A stretch of DNA of 34,901 nucleotides from Colwellia sp. C2M11. Its GTDB lineage: Bacteria > Pseudomonadota > Gammaproteobacteria > Enterobacterales > Alteromonadaceae. The DNA is taken from contig NZ_JAHKQD010000043.1 of the NCBI RefSeq assembly GCF_018860915.1, forward strand, positions 67,915 to 102,815, given 5' to 3'. The translations under genes were made by a program, and so were the position numbers. A model generated the notes under the pieces. That model was not told where the DNA came from and ran no database searches. It saw only the letters and a program-made list of their open reading frames with translations. Shown here piece by piece: positions 34,371 to 34,901 of this stretch; within the stretch, counting starts at the first letter, position 1, and each line of letters begins with the position of its first letter.

Positions 34371-34901
34371 TTAAAAAACTAAACGATAACGACCACGGCT
34401 ATCAGGTGTGCCTAAAAAAGGTAAGGCGTCGTTAAGGGCGCTTGGAAACTTAGGGCCGGGCTTTAAATAACCTTTGCCAGAGGCTTTACCATTTTGACCA
34501 ACAGATGCGGTAAAGGTTAAGCCTAAATCATTTTTTGGCGACATAACCAAAGTTAATACGCCGTTCGCGCAGCTAATGTCTGCGTTGAGTTGACCTAATG
34601 GCACCGTTTTATCTAATGCGGTTATGCCGGCTTTCGACCATGCACCATTACCTGTTGCACTAATACATTGGTTGTTTTTAGTGAGGTCAATTTCTGCTGC
34701 AGATACCATTAATTCAACATCACCTTGCGCTAGCATAGGTAAAGGCAGTGGTAACTGCTGTGCTACTTCGTTAGCACTTACTAGCAAGTTAAGATTGGTT
34801 AGAGTGGCTTTTTCTGAGGAAAGCGCTAAGTCAAACTTGCCTTCAGGACCTGCTTTAAATGGGTCACCAAAAGTAATGGCGAGTTTAGGCGTTAAGCTTA
34901 A
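34371..34901 (-). CDS. gspN: type II secretion system protein N, C-terminal part
   Basis: The frame is open from the window edge (34901) to the stop at 34371, giving at least 176 residues; the N-terminus, including the expected membrane anchor, is outside. The beta-rich sequence, the CISATGNGAWSKAGI, ADISCANGVLTLVMS pair of Cys-containing strands, and the C-terminal FPSALNDALPFLGTPDSRGRYRLVF are characteristic of GspN. This is an inner-membrane/periplasmic component of the type II secretion machine, normally last in the gsp operon. That fits its place with the repeat array directly after the stop. An apparent start at 34787 is only an internal TTG. Identification rests mainly on the C-terminal signature. 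Confidence 0.85.
   Translation of the reverse strand, partial: LSLTPKLAITFGDPFKAGPEGKFDLALSSEKATLTNLNLLVSANEVAQQLPLPLPMLAQGDVELMVSAAEIDLTKNNQCISATGNGAWSKAGITALDKTVPLGQLNADISCANGVLTLVMSPKNDLGLTFTASVGQNGKASGKGYLKPGPKFPSALNDALPFLGTPDSRGRYRLVF

Overview
This AT-rich window looks chromosomal and comes from a marine-type gammaproteobacterium of the order Alteromonadales, probably near Colwellia or Thalassotalea. That placement is an inference. It rests on the SH3 protein (YgiM-like), CYTH protein and GlnE lying in the same stretch, the yjfIJKL-type stress cluster, a type II secretion gspN, the many surface lipoproteins and the base composition. No rRNA, tRNA, transposase, phage gene or CRISPR array was seen.

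Layout: (1) 1-5400, minus strand: a complete leuABCD operon for leucine synthesis. Its leader encodes a 21-residue peptide with four consecutive CTC Leu codons, followed by a rho-independent attenuator. (2) 5538-10636, minus strand: an envelope-sugar block with a GT-A glycosyltransferase, a sialyltransferase-like glycosyltransferase, a two-domain aldolase fusion, a HAD phosphatase and a KdsB-type CMP-sugar synthetase. The last three overlap and are surely co-translated. Together they could make, activate and transfer a 3-deoxy-ulosonic sugar. (3) 10782-12195: divergent SH3-domain protein and CYTH triphosphatase. (4) 12897-19268, minus strand: an envelope-stress island holding a double ribbon-helix-helix-like small protein, DUF2491 (YjfK), PspA/IM30 (YjfJ), DUF2170 (YjfI), a membrane-bound spermidine-synthase-like enzyme, a double DUF350 protein (YjfL-like) and a lipoprotein with a basic Ser-rich tail. 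A palindromic operator, TGACATATTATGTCA, occurs twice before yjfI and once, slightly degenerate, before the lipoprotein gene. At both promoters one copy overlaps the -35 box in the same register, so the two transcripts look co-regulated. (5) 19388-24331, plus strand: glnE (TTG start) and a beta-CASP metallo-beta-lactamase ribonuclease-like gene. (6) 25554-31036, plus strand: a very large, codon-optimised lipoprotein (1168 aa) behind a 1.2-kb gene-free region, a small lipoprotein and a Sel1-repeat protein. (7) 31836-34901, minus strand: a lipoprotein di-haem peroxidase (MauG/CCP family) and the 3' part of gspN.

The most striking non-coding structure is a repeat family of about 100-150 bp per unit, built from several small hairpins. 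It forms five arrays with about 20 units in total, at 12290-12896, 22304-22713, 29971-30086, 31250-31802 and 33771-34362. All lie in gene-end intergenic spaces and some abut stop codons. Three of the five are preceded directly by a REP/BIME-like pair of CGTCATTC-headed hairpins or by half of one.

Best candidates for something under-described are the operator-linked PspA/DUF2170/DUF350/aminopropyltransferase island with a possible RHH regulator, the aldolase-HAD-CMP-transferase-glycosyltransferase block, and the hairpin repeat family.
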